The position numbers were made by a program, and so were the translations under genes. A model generated the notes under the pieces. It made no database searches. It was not told where the DNA came from and saw nothing but the letters and a program-made list of their open reading frames with translations. From positions 1 to 34,030 of IMG/VR virus record IMGVR_UViG_3300043410_001305: a stretch of 34,030 nt of DNA. The stretch is one strand, 5' to 3'. Within the stretch, counting starts at the first letter, position 1. Every line of letters starts with the position of its first letter. Below are positions 15,364 to 23,188 of the stretch, piece after piece. This DNA is from a virus.

Positions 15364-16916
15364 TACCAATTACCTCCATTTACGTAATCAACATCTATAT
15401 TTTCAATTGTCCAGTTAATATCACCAGTACTTTCAATTCTAATACTAATAAATTTTCCACTTGCAAATAGATCAATTTTATAATCATTAATTATATCAAA
15501 TGGCATTGCATTAGTCCAAGTAATTGATTCATTACGTTTCATTTGTGTTCCAATATAAAAATTAACAATATTACTACTACCATTTATTTTTGTCATTTTT
15601 GGATACAAACCTTTAATTACTTTTATAGTTTGATCATTATCTAATTGCATATTAGTTCTTTCTAATGTTGCTGTCATATTTACACCAACATCAGTTGATG
15701 CTGTTGTTTCTAATAATAATAATTTATTATTTGTTGGATCTGAACCTACTAAGAAATATTGATTTAATTGATATTGACTTATATTAAATGCATAATTACT
15801 AGAATTAAATGGTGTTGTACTTGCATTAAATGATAATGCTGTACTAATATCTAATGGAACTTGTGAAATAAATGGAATATTATTTAATGTTCTAGTTGAC
15901 CATACATTTGTTGAATAATTATAAATGAATGCAATATTTGCAACAGTTGATGACCCAGTTGGAATACATATCCATATTTCAGAATATTTATAATATGGTG
16001 TAACATAACACGCGGATAATGCTTGTTTATTAATCACATTAAATAGATATTTTCTTAATTTACCTTCAATTATTGATTTATATCCATTACCATCAGTTAG
16101 TATAACATCATCGACTGTTACTACTAAATGTTGTCCTAATGCATCACATATACAATCTTTTGTTAATGCACCAACATTATTGAATACTTGTTTAACTGCA
16201 AATATATTATTACCACCAATATACATCATTAAATATGTTGAACGTTGTTTATAAATGATAAGATTATCACCTAATACTTTCATATCAATAATTGCACCTG
16301 GACTATCACTTAGATCAATATAACCAGCATCATTTGTAATATCAGTGTCATCCCAAGTTGTTGGTAATGCACCTGGTAATGCACTACCACTCCATCTAAC
16401 TCTTGTATTATAGATAGATGAATTTTCTGTAATATTTCCAGCAATTAAATATGCTTTAAATGATCGTATAACAGCACAAGATGCTGATGATGACCAACCT
16501 TCTAAATCTACTAATTTTATACTTGGCTCAATTTGGTTCCAACTTTGTGGTCTATTAACACCATTGTTAAATATAGGATACGAATTGATAACAGTATGCT
16601 GCCAATTATTATTAGTATTAATATAATCACCAGAAATATTAGTAATTTCATTCCAAGTTCCACTATAATAAGCATATATTTTTGATTTCCCACAACTAAT
16701 TATAACGCTTTTTTCACCATCATCGACTACTGTTGAATAATATGGTGAAATTGGCGTTGTTATTACATTTTCTGAACCAGTTATTTTTACTACTGAATTA
16801 TCAGTAAATCTTACATTATTTGCTATTGTCCATACTACTGGATTTGATGGCAATAATTCTGGATTTGTATCTTTAACTAATCCACCTATTAAATTACTAA
16901 ATGATACTGTTGCCAT
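15363..16916 (-). CDS. Tail hub / nozzle-like protein (517 aa)
   Basis: Begins MATVSFSNLIGGLVKDTNPE and is rich in beta strands, with repeated WS, GN and VxxD turns, such as KVLGDNLIIYKQRSTYLMMY and IWICIPTGSS. This is the look of the beta-propeller tail hub (nozzle or stabilisation) proteins that follow the adaptor in podoviruses such as P22-like and SU10-like phages. It lies between a fibre gene and the long fibre, where a fibre-holding tail ring would be encoded. The assignment is by overall pattern and position. Confidence 0.65.
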   Translation of the reverse strand: MATVSFSNLIGGLVKDTNPELLPSNPVVWTIANNVRFTDNSVVKITGSENVITTPISPYYSTVVDDGEKSVIISCGKSKIYAYYSGTWNEITNISGDYINTNNNWQHTVINSYPIFNNGVNRPQSWNQIEPSIKLVDLEGWSSSASCAVIRSFKAYLIAGNITENSSIYNTRVRWSGSALPGALPTTWDDTDITNDAGYIDLSDSPGAIIDMKVLGDNLIIYKQRSTYLMMYIGGNNIFAVKQVFNNVGALTKDCICDALGQHLVVTVDDVILTDGNGYKSIIEGKLRKYLFNVINKQALSACYVTPYYKYSEIWICIPTGSSTVANIAFIYNYSTNVWSTRTLNNIPFISQVPLDISTALSFNASTTPFNSSNYAFNISQYQLNQYFLVGSDPTNNKLLLLETTASTDVGVNMTATLERTNMQLDNDQTIKVIKGLYPKMTKINGSSNIVNFYIGTQMKRNESITWTNAMPFDIINDYKIDLFASGKFISIRIESTGDINWTIENIDVDYVNGGNW

Positions 16917-16919
16917 AAT

Positions 16920-18401
16920 TTATACCATTACTACTTGATAGAATACAGGGGTGGCTGTACCTGTTGTATTAATAATTGAAAACTTACCTAAATCTGTAGT
17001 TGTTCCAATTAACATTTTGATTGCATAATAATCTTGTGTATTACCAGTAAGTGATTGTATAGTATTCATTAGACTTACAATAGTTTTACCTGCAAATGTT
17101 GAACTAATATCAGTTAATGTAACTTTTAAAGTTGTATTTGCATTTAATGTTACATTAGACCAAAGTATAGTATGTCCAGCTGGTGTTGTGTACCAATTAT
17201 ATCCAGTTGGTGTTGTACTTACACTTGAATTTCTATTACAGAAATTAGTTGTTGCAAGTTTATATGAACTATCATTGATTGCTTGTTGAACTGCCGACAT
17301 TGAGGATGCCAATGTTCCAACATTAATACTTTCAGCTGGTACACCACCACTTGGTGTTAATACACCTGCATCGGTAAGAGATAAAATAGATGTTGTATTA
17401 CCACTATTTCTAATTTCAAGTGTTCCAGTTGGTGACATTCTAATAAATTTACTAGTATTAGTTGCTGTTACACTATCATTACGTAATTCAAAAAATTGAC
17501 CATATCCAGTACTTGGCATATCTGCACTACTAATATTTACTTTTGAAATTGGTGATGCAAATGTTCCCATATTCAATGTTTGGATTCTTGATATTTTTAG
17601 AGTTGGTGTTGCACTACTAGCTGTATATATATTAATATCACCAGTGGTTGTTTTACCTAATGAAATAGCATTTCCACTTGTGCTAGAACTAATTCCCATA
17701 GTGGATGTATTACCATATACTGAACCTTGATTGGTTTGATCACCTAAAATTACTCCACATTCAGTGGTTCCAGATTGTAATCTTAATCCTGCTCCAACAA
17801 TATCCATAGCATATGCTGGTGTCATTGTGTTAATACCAATTAATCCAGATGATAATACAGATACAATATCAGTACTACCAGCACCTAATCGTAAATTTCC
17901 AGTTCCTTGAACTGATGTATATGTTAATGATGATGGTTGTAATGCAACAATATCAGTAATTGATTTTTTAATAGTACTATTTTTAACTACAAATGCGGTT
18001 CCATTATAGATAACATCATAAACACTATTTGAATATACTACTGCTGGATTTCCATCTGCTAATACTAATGATTTTTGGCCAAGTGCTGATACATTAATAG
18101 TAACTGATGCTGACGTTGAATTATTCGAACATTTAAATATAAATCCACGACCTTCTGTATAACTTGTCCAAGCAATAGTTGGCGTAATAATTATATTATT
18201 TGCTGTTCCAGTATCTAAAAGATAATCAGAATTATTTAATGTATTTTGGGTTAAGGTAACTGGACCAGTAACATTAGGAAATGTATTTTTTAATGTACTT
18301 TTAATTAAACGCAAATGGTCATCAGCGGTTGATACTAAATCAGTTCCATCTGGGTTTAATGCATTAAGTTGATTGATATAAGTGGCTGATTCTAATGCCA
18401 T
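16920..18401 (-). CDS. Tail or head fibre protein (493 aa)
   Basis: The N terminus contains the very common phage fibre pattern (LNPDGTDLVSTADDHLRLIK followed by STLKNTFPNVTG), which marks the particle-anchoring end of many fibres. The remainder is Ser/Thr/Gly-rich, with repeated beta-strand turns and a C-terminal globular part (VSLMNTIQSLTGNTQDYYAI). SD AAGGAG lies 7-8 nt before the ATG. It lies between the adaptor and hub genes. Confidence 0.8.
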   Translation of the reverse strand: MALESATYINQLNALNPDGTDLVSTADDHLRLIKSTLKNTFPNVTGPVTLTQNTLNNSDYLLDTGTANNIIITPTIAWTSYTEGRGFIFKCSNNSTSASVTINVSALGQKSLVLADGNPAVVYSNSVYDVIYNGTAFVVKNSTIKKSITDIVALQPSSLTYTSVQGTGNLRLGAGSTDIVSVLSSGLIGINTMTPAYAMDIVGAGLRLQSGTTECGVILGDQTNQGSVYGNTSTMGISSSTSGNAISLGKTTTGDINIYTASSATPTLKISRIQTLNMGTFASPISKVNISSADMPSTGYGQFFELRNDSVTATNTSKFIRMSPTGTLEIRNSGNTTSILSLTDAGVLTPSGGVPAESINVGTLASSMSAVQQAINDSSYKLATTNFCNRNSSVSTTPTGYNWYTTPAGHTILWSNVTLNANTTLKVTLTDISSTFAGKTIVSLMNTIQSLTGNTQDYYAIKMLIGTTTDLGKFSIINTTGTATPVFYQVVMV

Positions 18402-18414
18402 AATTGTCTCCTTG

Positions 18415-19035
18415 TTATATTACGTAATCTGATTTGGCATATAATGGACTGCCACTAAATTTTTGATTACTATATTTTGATATTACATCTATAATTGCAC
18501 TATCAAATTTAGTTTGATAGAATTGAACTTGATCTGGATCATTTGTATAAATTGATGCTTCAATCAAACTACCATAAAGATACAAATATGGGAAATTAGT
18601 TAGAACCCAATTAGATGTATTAATATCACTTAATGATGTTAATTTAGCAATATATGTAATAGTTATTGAATAATTACTATCTGGTATTTTTGATAATAAA
18701 ATATTATTACCAACAATAGTAAAAAATTCTGGCACACCACTTGTATTAGTTGAATTATATTGTGATAAAACATTATCTGGCACAAATTCTAAAATACTTG
18801 TTGGATTAGATTGCACTACAATGTTTTGCATTTCATTATAATCATTTGGCAATGTTAATGTATTTACACCTGCGGTTAATGTTTGCGTAATAGTTGTTTC
18901 TAAGGGTAATCCTTTAATACTATTTGCAATTTTTGATTCTGTTAATTGAATAAATGTTGGAATATTAGTTGTTAAATCAGATCTATGTATCCAATTTGCA
19001 ATTTCAGTTTTAAGTGTTGAATAATCAGTAATCAT
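18415..19035 (-). CDS. Head-to-tail adaptor protein
   Basis: A 206-aa protein starting MITDYSTLKTEIANWIHRSD, with IPTFIQLTESKIANSIKGLP and a TLPNDYNEMQNI segment, then KIPDSNYSITITYIAKLTSL. This is the pattern of the adaptor (gp4/gp6-like, SU10-type) proteins that form the ring below the portal. Length is typical. The start codon overlaps the stop of the previous gene (TAATG), so translation is coupled. Confidence 0.8.
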   Translation of the reverse strand: MITDYSTLKTEIANWIHRSDLTTNIPTFIQLTESKIANSIKGLPLETTITQTLTAGVNTLTLPNDYNEMQNIVVQSNPTSILEFVPDNVLSQYNSTNTSGVPEFFTIVGNNILLSKIPDSNYSITITYIAKLTSLSDINTSNWVLTNFPYLYLYGSLIEASIYTNDPDQVQFYQTKFDSAIIDVISKYSNQKFSGSPLYAKSDYVI

Positions 19036-19355
19036 TATATTCTCCCAGCAACTGTTTTAAATCCAATATTTTCATTTAACCATTTTTTTAAACGTGGCAT
19101 ATCATCATTATTGAATACATCGATATTGTGTTCACTTTTAAGTTTGTATACAGTAAGCATATCTAATTCAGCAATTTTACGCATATCACCTTCTTTGGTG
19201 AATCCATTATTTGAATAGTTTCTTTCGTATTTGTTTCTTTCCATTAAATCAGATAAATCAACTGCCATTCTATCACGAAAGCTGTCAGTTGCTGCATCAT
19301 AATATGTTTTAGTTACGATGCCATCTTCATTAATACTTGTTCCCATATGTTTCAT
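19035..19355 (-). CDS. Small head/connector-region protein (106 aa)
   Basis: A charged, helical protein with an Asp/Glu/Lys/Arg-rich middle (DSFRDRMAVDLSDLMERNKY), encoded between the decoration-like and adaptor genes and directly coupled to the adaptor. ATG at 19353-19355 has SD AAGGA 7 nt upstream; an in-frame ATG three codons later is possible. No domain was recognised. A connector or head-completion role is inferred from position. Confidence 0.6.
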   Translation of the reverse strand: MKHMGTSINEDGIVTKTYYDAATDSFRDRMAVDLSDLMERNKYERNYSNNGFTKEGDMRKIAELDMLTVYKLKSEHNIDVFNNDDMPRLKKWLNENIGFKTVAGRI

Positions 19356-19387
19356 ATTTTTTTCCTTATTAAAATATATTTATAATT

Positions 19388-19420
19388 TTGCACTACTAGC
19401 TATTTATACTAATAGTGCAA
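19388..19420 (-). other. Intergenic hairpin
   Basis: TTGCACTA (19388-19395) pairs with TAGTGCAA (19413-19420); after one C/A mismatch the stem continues TAG with CTA, leaving a 9-nt loop. No T-run follows on the minus strand, so it is not a simple terminator. An RNA-processing or stability element between the decoration-like and connector genes is possible. Confidence 0.5.
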
Positions 19421-19425
19421 CATTA

Positions 19426-19737
19426 TTAAATTTCAATTGGAACAATATTGATAGTTGCTGCTGCACTACCTTGAATGTATGCAATATGAGTACATCCAAT
19501 TGTATTTAATATTAATTCTTCTGTATTTGTTGTACATATACTACTAGATGTTGCAACTGTTGAACTAATTCCTGGACGAACAAATGCATAAGTTGCTGCA
19601 ACTGGGCAAATTATTCTAACTGCACGTGCGGTAACACCAGCGGCATTAGTTGGGATAGCAACAACGGCACTAGTTGCACCTGATGTTACTGTTGAACCAT
19701 CTTGTATAATTGTAATTGAATCGATTTCGAATGACAT
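19426..19737 (-). CDS. Probable capsid decoration or head-stabilising protein (103 aa)
   Basis: A small, beta-rich protein with little charge (SFEIDSITIIQDGSTVTSGA, later ARAVRIICPVAATYAFVRPG), encoded directly after the major capsid gene and its terminator. Short all-beta proteins in this place commonly decorate or stabilise the capsid. No specific family was recognised, so the role is inferred from position and fold type. Confidence 0.55.
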   Translation of the reverse strand: MSFEIDSITIIQDGSTVTSGATSAVVAIPTNAAGVTARAVRIICPVAATYAFVRPGISSTVATSSSICTTNTEELILNTIGCTHIAYIQGSAAATINIVPIEI

Positions 19738-19758
19738 AATTTTCTTATCCTATATAAA

Positions 19759-19786
19759 GAAAAAGAGGACGTTATGCCCTCCTTTC
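19759..19786 (-). terminator. Terminator after the major capsid gene
   Basis: On the minus strand GAGGGC pairs with GTCCTC around a 5-nt loop, extended by a G-U pair and AAA/TTT, and runs into TTTTTCTTT. It lies 33 nt after the capsid stop. Partial termination here would raise capsid transcripts over those of the tail genes downstream. Confidence 0.75.
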
Positions 19787-19818
19787 CATTGTTTTTAACT
19801 TAATTAATAATTATATAA

Positions 19819-20790
19819 TTATTGTGTTAAGTCACGAATAGAACCGTGTGCATTGTTTGCATCAACTTTCAATGCAACTTCTGTTACGATTTGTTTTGCT
19901 TGGTAATCACCAGTTACAGCCAAGTCATTAACAGTGAAATTACGCAAGAATGCACTAGCCAATTTACCTGATTCTAATACATAAACTGTACCAGCATTAG
20001 CTGTATAAGTTGTTGTACCAGATGTCAAATCTTGGAAACGGTTAGCAACAACTTTCAATGTACCGAAATCACTTTCATATACAGAAATAGTTGAAACCAA
20101 AGTTTTGTTAGAAACATCTTGGAAACGTGTATTAGATGAACTGAAACTAGAAATTGCTTGACGTTGAATTGGGTTAGCCATAATTACGTCTGGGTCACCA
20201 CCAGCTGAATAAACTTGTTGAATAACTGATTTCAACATACCTTCGGTCAACGCACGGTTTGTTCCAGGTGTTCTAGCTGCGTTAGCTGAATAAGCTGGCA
20301 TATTACCACCTGAACCTACTGAATAATTGACATCAATCCATCCAGCAAGACCACGTGTATTACGTGCTGTAGTCGTATTACCAGCATTTTGTGTTGCTTG
20401 ATTTAAGAATGCCCATTCCATATCACGTTTCAATTCTTTGGTTTTTTTAGTGATTTGATATGCTAATTCATCTTTACCACGACCAGCTTTAACAGTGTTT
20501 TGAACAGTACCAGAAACAGTTGCTGTTTTACTGAAAATTTGTGTATATGCACCTGCACGTGTGGTTGCACCAAATACTGCTGTTGGGGCTACATCGCCTT
20601 CTAATTGTGCATTAGTTGCTGGTGCTGCTAATGCGTCCATTTGCCATTCAGTATATGTATTTTGTGCTGTATCTTTACGCAACATATTTGTCAATGGGCA
20701 ATCCACTGGTGAAATGTTTGCGATTAAGTCTGAAAGGTTTTCACGTTGACCAATAACGTTATATGTATGATCTGCTGCTTGTAATGCCAT
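19819..20790 (-). CDS. Major capsid protein, SU10/DUF5309 type (HK97 fold)
   Basis: A 323-aa protein starting MALQAADHTYNVIGQRENLS, with DLIANISPVDCPLTNMLRKD near the N terminus, RDMEWAFLNQ in the spine-helix region, and the C-terminal block LASAFLRNFTVNDLAVTGDY followed by AKQIVTEVALKVDANNAHGS, which is the signature of the DUF5309/SU10 major capsid family. Its codons use C and G at third positions more often than the neighbours' do, as expected for a very highly expressed gene. It has its own promoter candidate, 5' hairpins and a downstream terminator. SD AAGGAAA. Confidence 0.9.
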   Translation of the reverse strand: MALQAADHTYNVIGQRENLSDLIANISPVDCPLTNMLRKDTAQNTYTEWQMDALAAPATNAQLEGDVAPTAVFGATTRAGAYTQIFSKTATVSGTVQNTVKAGRGKDELAYQITKKTKELKRDMEWAFLNQATQNAGNTTTARNTRGLAGWIDVNYSVGSGGNMPAYSANAARTPGTNRALTEGMLKSVIQQVYSAGGDPDVIMANPIQRQAISSFSSSNTRFQDVSNKTLVSTISVYESDFGTLKVVANRFQDLTSGTTTYTANAGTVYVLESGKLASAFLRNFTVNDLAVTGDYQAKQIVTEVALKVDANNAHGSIRDLTQ

Positions 20791-21048
20791 TTTAAGTTTC
20801 CTTATAAAATAATTTTTCTACATACCCTTATGTAAAAATAATTGAAATTGTTAAATTAAATAAAGAGCATTAAGATAACAAAATCAAAATCATATTATAG
20901 GGTTCCTATCGGATTATCCAATGATGTAATTTTGTCAATCATTTCTAAATCTTGCTCTATTAACTTAGAAATGTTTTTATAATTCTTGTATAAGTGCAAG
21001 ATTATCCTACTGGGTTCTTACACTTATACTTAATTATGATATAGTTAT
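20791..21048 (-). other. Structured intergenic region upstream of the capsid gene
   Basis: No gene is seen in these 258 bases. On the minus strand they contain in order: a 12-bp hairpin with one mismatch (arms 21017-21029 and 20988-21000), a 9-bp hairpin (20965-20973 with 20940-20948), a nested set of short helices (20929-20935/20878-20884, 20921-20925/20889-20893, 20905-20909/20897-20901) and a 6-bp hairpin near the SD (20819-20834). The loop of the second hairpin (GCAAGAT) is complementary to ATCTTGC in the first, so the two could kiss or exchange partners. Role unknown; a processing site, capsid-mRNA stability element or small RNA are options. Confidence 0.55.
20894..20921 (-). promoter_or_regulatory. 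Sigma70-like promoter candidate for the capsid gene
   Basis: On the minus strand TTGGAT, a 16-nt spacer, then a perfect TATAAT (20894-20899), about 100 nt before the capsid start. Transcription would begin inside the structured intergenic region and keep the hairpin near the SD. Confidence 0.55.
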
Positions 21049-21984
21049 TTATAAAAATTTAGACATAAAATCTGCTATGTCTCTATCATTATTTGTGCTA
21101 ACAACTTGACGCATTTTAGTTTTAAATTCATCTTGTTGTGATGGCACTGGATTATTCCCTGGTTTTAAACTAGATCCAGGAACTGCTTTTACTTTTTTAC
21201 TAGCAATATCTTGTTGATTCATTAAATTATCATATAACATTGCCTTATGTAATATTTTAACTTGTCTTGGGTCAATTAACCCTTCTAATTCGTTACTTTG
21301 GAACCCACTTTTATTTGCAAAATTGCGAATATCTTCAATAACACTACCTGTTGCCCATCCTTCAATATCACGTGATAAAACTTGATGTGCTTCTTGTAAT
21401 TGTAAATCATATTCAGCTTGACGCTGTTTATTCCAATTATCTTGATATTGTTCATATTGAACTTTCATTTGTTGCTGGGCTTGATAGTTTTGATTAATAA
21501 TACCTTCAAGTTTAGCTTTTTCTGATACATAATGGGCTGGATCAGTTTCAGCTAGTGCAATAAATTCTGGTGAATATAATTTTGATTGTGCTTCTGTAAT
21601 ATTTTGTGTTGCAACTTGTGCTAACATTGGAATACTATTCAAATATTGATTATATTCTTGTTCTTTACTACTTAATTCACTTCTTTGTGATGCTAATTCC
21701 TGTGTTTTTTGTGTATAATCAGCTTGACGTTGATATCCATTACGTAATTCATCTAATGTTACTTCTTGTTCAATACCATTGATTTTAACTTTTACTTTAT
21801 AATCAGATGGTACATTTAATGCTGGATCATATTCAACTTCTTCTGATGCCACTACTTCTTCTTGTGGTTCTTCATCAATTTCTTCTTCTTGATTATTTAT
21901 AGAATAATCATCATTAATTAAGCCACTAATAGCATCGGTAATGCTATCTTCATTGTATTCGTTTTCAAAGTTTTCTTCTTGCAT
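21049..21984 (-). CDS. Capsid scaffolding protein
   Basis: A 311-aa, very acidic N terminus (about residues 1-55, many Glu and Asp), then VKINGIEQEVTLDELRNGYQ followed by RQADYTQKTQEL, the typical phage scaffold block, then a long Gln/Glu-rich coiled-coil region (about 90-200) and a helical C-terminal capsid-binding end (IADFMSKFL). It lies just upstream of the major capsid gene, the usual arrangement. SD AAAGGA. No protease domain is visible, so scaffold removal would not depend on a fused protease. Confidence 0.85.
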   Translation of the reverse strand: MQEENFENEYNEDSITDAISGLINDDYSINNQEEEIDEEPQEEVVASEEVEYDPALNVPSDYKVKVKINGIEQEVTLDELRNGYQRQADYTQKTQELASQRSELSSKEQEYNQYLNSIPMLAQVATQNITEAQSKLYSPEFIALAETDPAHYVSEKAKLEGIINQNYQAQQQMKVQYEQYQDNWNKQRQAEYDLQLQEAHQVLSRDIEGWATGSVIEDIRNFANKSGFQSNELEGLIDPRQVKILHKAMLYDNLMNQQDIASKKVKAVPGSSLKPGNNPVPSQQDEFKTKMRQVVSTNNDRDIADFMSKFL

Positions 21985-22029
21985 TGTGAGTCCTTTTGGT
22001 TATTCACTTATTATATTAAGTTATTTATA

Positions 22030-22227
22030 TTATTTATTTCTAAAACATCTTAGGTTATCTACATAACCAACTTGTATTACAGTTTGTAAATCTAATGCTG
22101 ATAAAAATACTGTATCAAAATCTCCAGTAGAATTTTCTACTAAAACTTGTTCATCACTTGATACAAATTCTTCACTACTTACCTCATCAATAATTTCATC
22201 ACTTACTTCACTTTTTACTCTTGCCAT
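22030..22227 (-). CDS. Small acidic head-region protein (65 aa)
   Basis: Very acidic N-terminal two thirds (SDEIIDEVSSEEFVSSDE), then VFLSALDLQTVIQVGYVDNL and a basic end. It is coupled to the preceding gene by a shared base at the stop and start, and precedes the scaffold. No family recognised. It might be an assembly cofactor or a small scaffold-like protein, on position and charge only. Confidence 0.55.
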   Translation of the reverse strand: MARVKSEVSDEIIDEVSSEEFVSSDEQVLVENSTGDFDTVFLSALDLQTVIQVGYVDNLRCFRNK

Positions 22228-22487
22228 TATTCGGCCTCCTTTAATTCATCTGTCGCTTGTTTAGCTAAAATAATTGGTTCATTTAATTCAATTAATAATT
22301 GATTTAATGCGTGTTGCTTATACCACAAATCTTCAATTTCATTTTTATTAGCTTGTTGAAATGTTTTAAAATTTCTTTGTAACATTTTTTCAATTCTATT
22401 AGTAAAACGTGCATCAGTTAAAATTGATTCAAAAAATGCACCATCTTCTATAATTTCACGTAATTGATTTTCTCTAAGTGTTGCCAT
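22227..22487 (-). CDS. Small helical head-region protein (86 aa)
   Basis: A charged, almost wholly helical protein with RENQLREIIEDGAFFESILT at the start and a KNEIEDLWYKQHALNQLLIE coiled-coil-like centre. It lies between two small genes upstream of the scaffold. It has a reasonable upstream SD (GAGGATAT). No function can be assigned beyond likely head assembly by position. Confidence 0.55.
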   Translation of the reverse strand: MATLRENQLREIIEDGAFFESILTDARFTNRIEKMLQRNFKTFQQANKNEIEDLWYKQHALNQLLIELNEPIILAKQATDELKEAE

Positions 22488-22519
22488 ATAATATCCTCTA
22501 TTATATAGTTATTTATACT

Positions 22520-22984
22520 TTAAAAAATATAACCACTTATCAATAACATTTCGATTGCAATATTATCATCTTGCATTCGTTTCTTACGTTTAATATTTAT
22601 TTCTTTTAATTTATTCAACAAATAATTATAATAACTTTCATTATCATATTGACTAATAAATGGAATTTCTAATTTATTTATCTTATCTATTGGACGACCA
22701 TATAATTTAACTAATTCATTTAATGATACTTCTTGTTTAGTTTCAACTATGGTATTATCAATTATTTCAACCTTTTCTTTATATTTTTTACGTTGTAACA
22801 AATAATGTTGATATTCACTTTCAGTTAAACTATATGTTTTTCCAAATATTTCATATAATTTATATTTTTTCTTTTTTCTAGCAAATGAACCACCACCAAG
22901 TACTTCTACCAATGGTGGTATCACAATATTTGTTACATCTTGGGTTGCAAATGGATAATCCGAAAATGCAAATGTTCCAAACAT
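22520..22984 (-). CDS. Unknown virion-region protein (154 aa)
   Basis: The N terminus MFGTFAFSDYPFATQ is followed by a Pro/Gly loop and a basic patch (SFARKKKKYKLYEIFGK), then helical charged segments rich in Lys, Glu, Tyr and Asn. The first 15 residues resemble those of small proteins found beside fibre genes in other phages, but this is a loose impression. It starts 2 nt after the stop of the 65-aa gene, so the two are coupled. Confidence 0.5.
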   Translation of the reverse strand: MFGTFAFSDYPFATQDVTNIVIPPLVEVLGGGSFARKKKKYKLYEIFGKTYSLTESEYQHYLLQRKKYKEKVEIIDNTIVETKQEVSLNELVKLYGRPIDKINKLEIPFISQYDNESYYNYLLNKLKEINIKRKKRMQDDNIAIEMLLISGYIF

Positions 22985-22986
22985 CT

Positions 22987-23184
22987 TTATCTCCCAAGTT
23001 GTGGTATTTCAGGTGGATTATAGTTTAAAAATGTATATGCTTCTTCATTAGTATCAAACCAATACCATCCATCTACTGGATATTCTAATTTATCTTTATC
23101 TTGTTCTACAAGAACATAATATGGACCTTCGACCCAATTACCACTTAATAATATTTCATTATTTTCTAATTTATAAAATGCCAT
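22987..23184 (-). CDS. Small protein downstream of the adhesin gene (65 aa)
   Basis: A Tyr/Trp/Glu-rich short protein (NWVEGPYYVLVEQDKDKLEY, then GWYWFDTNEEAYTFLN) with the look of a compact alpha/beta fold that could bind a fibre or sugar. It starts 4 nt after the adhesin stop and is probably translated with it, suggesting a fibre-assembly partner. No family recognised. Confidence 0.55.
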   Translation of the reverse strand: MAFYKLENNEILLSGNWVEGPYYVLVEQDKDKLEYPVDGWYWFDTNEEAYTFLNYNPPEIPQLGR

Positions 23185-23188
23185 AATT

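Noticed and set aside
15363-15369. TTG start two codons upstream for the 1039-aa fibre gene
   Set aside because: SD GGAGGT is correctly spaced to the ATG at 15361-15363, which also makes a TAATG coupling with the upstream stop.
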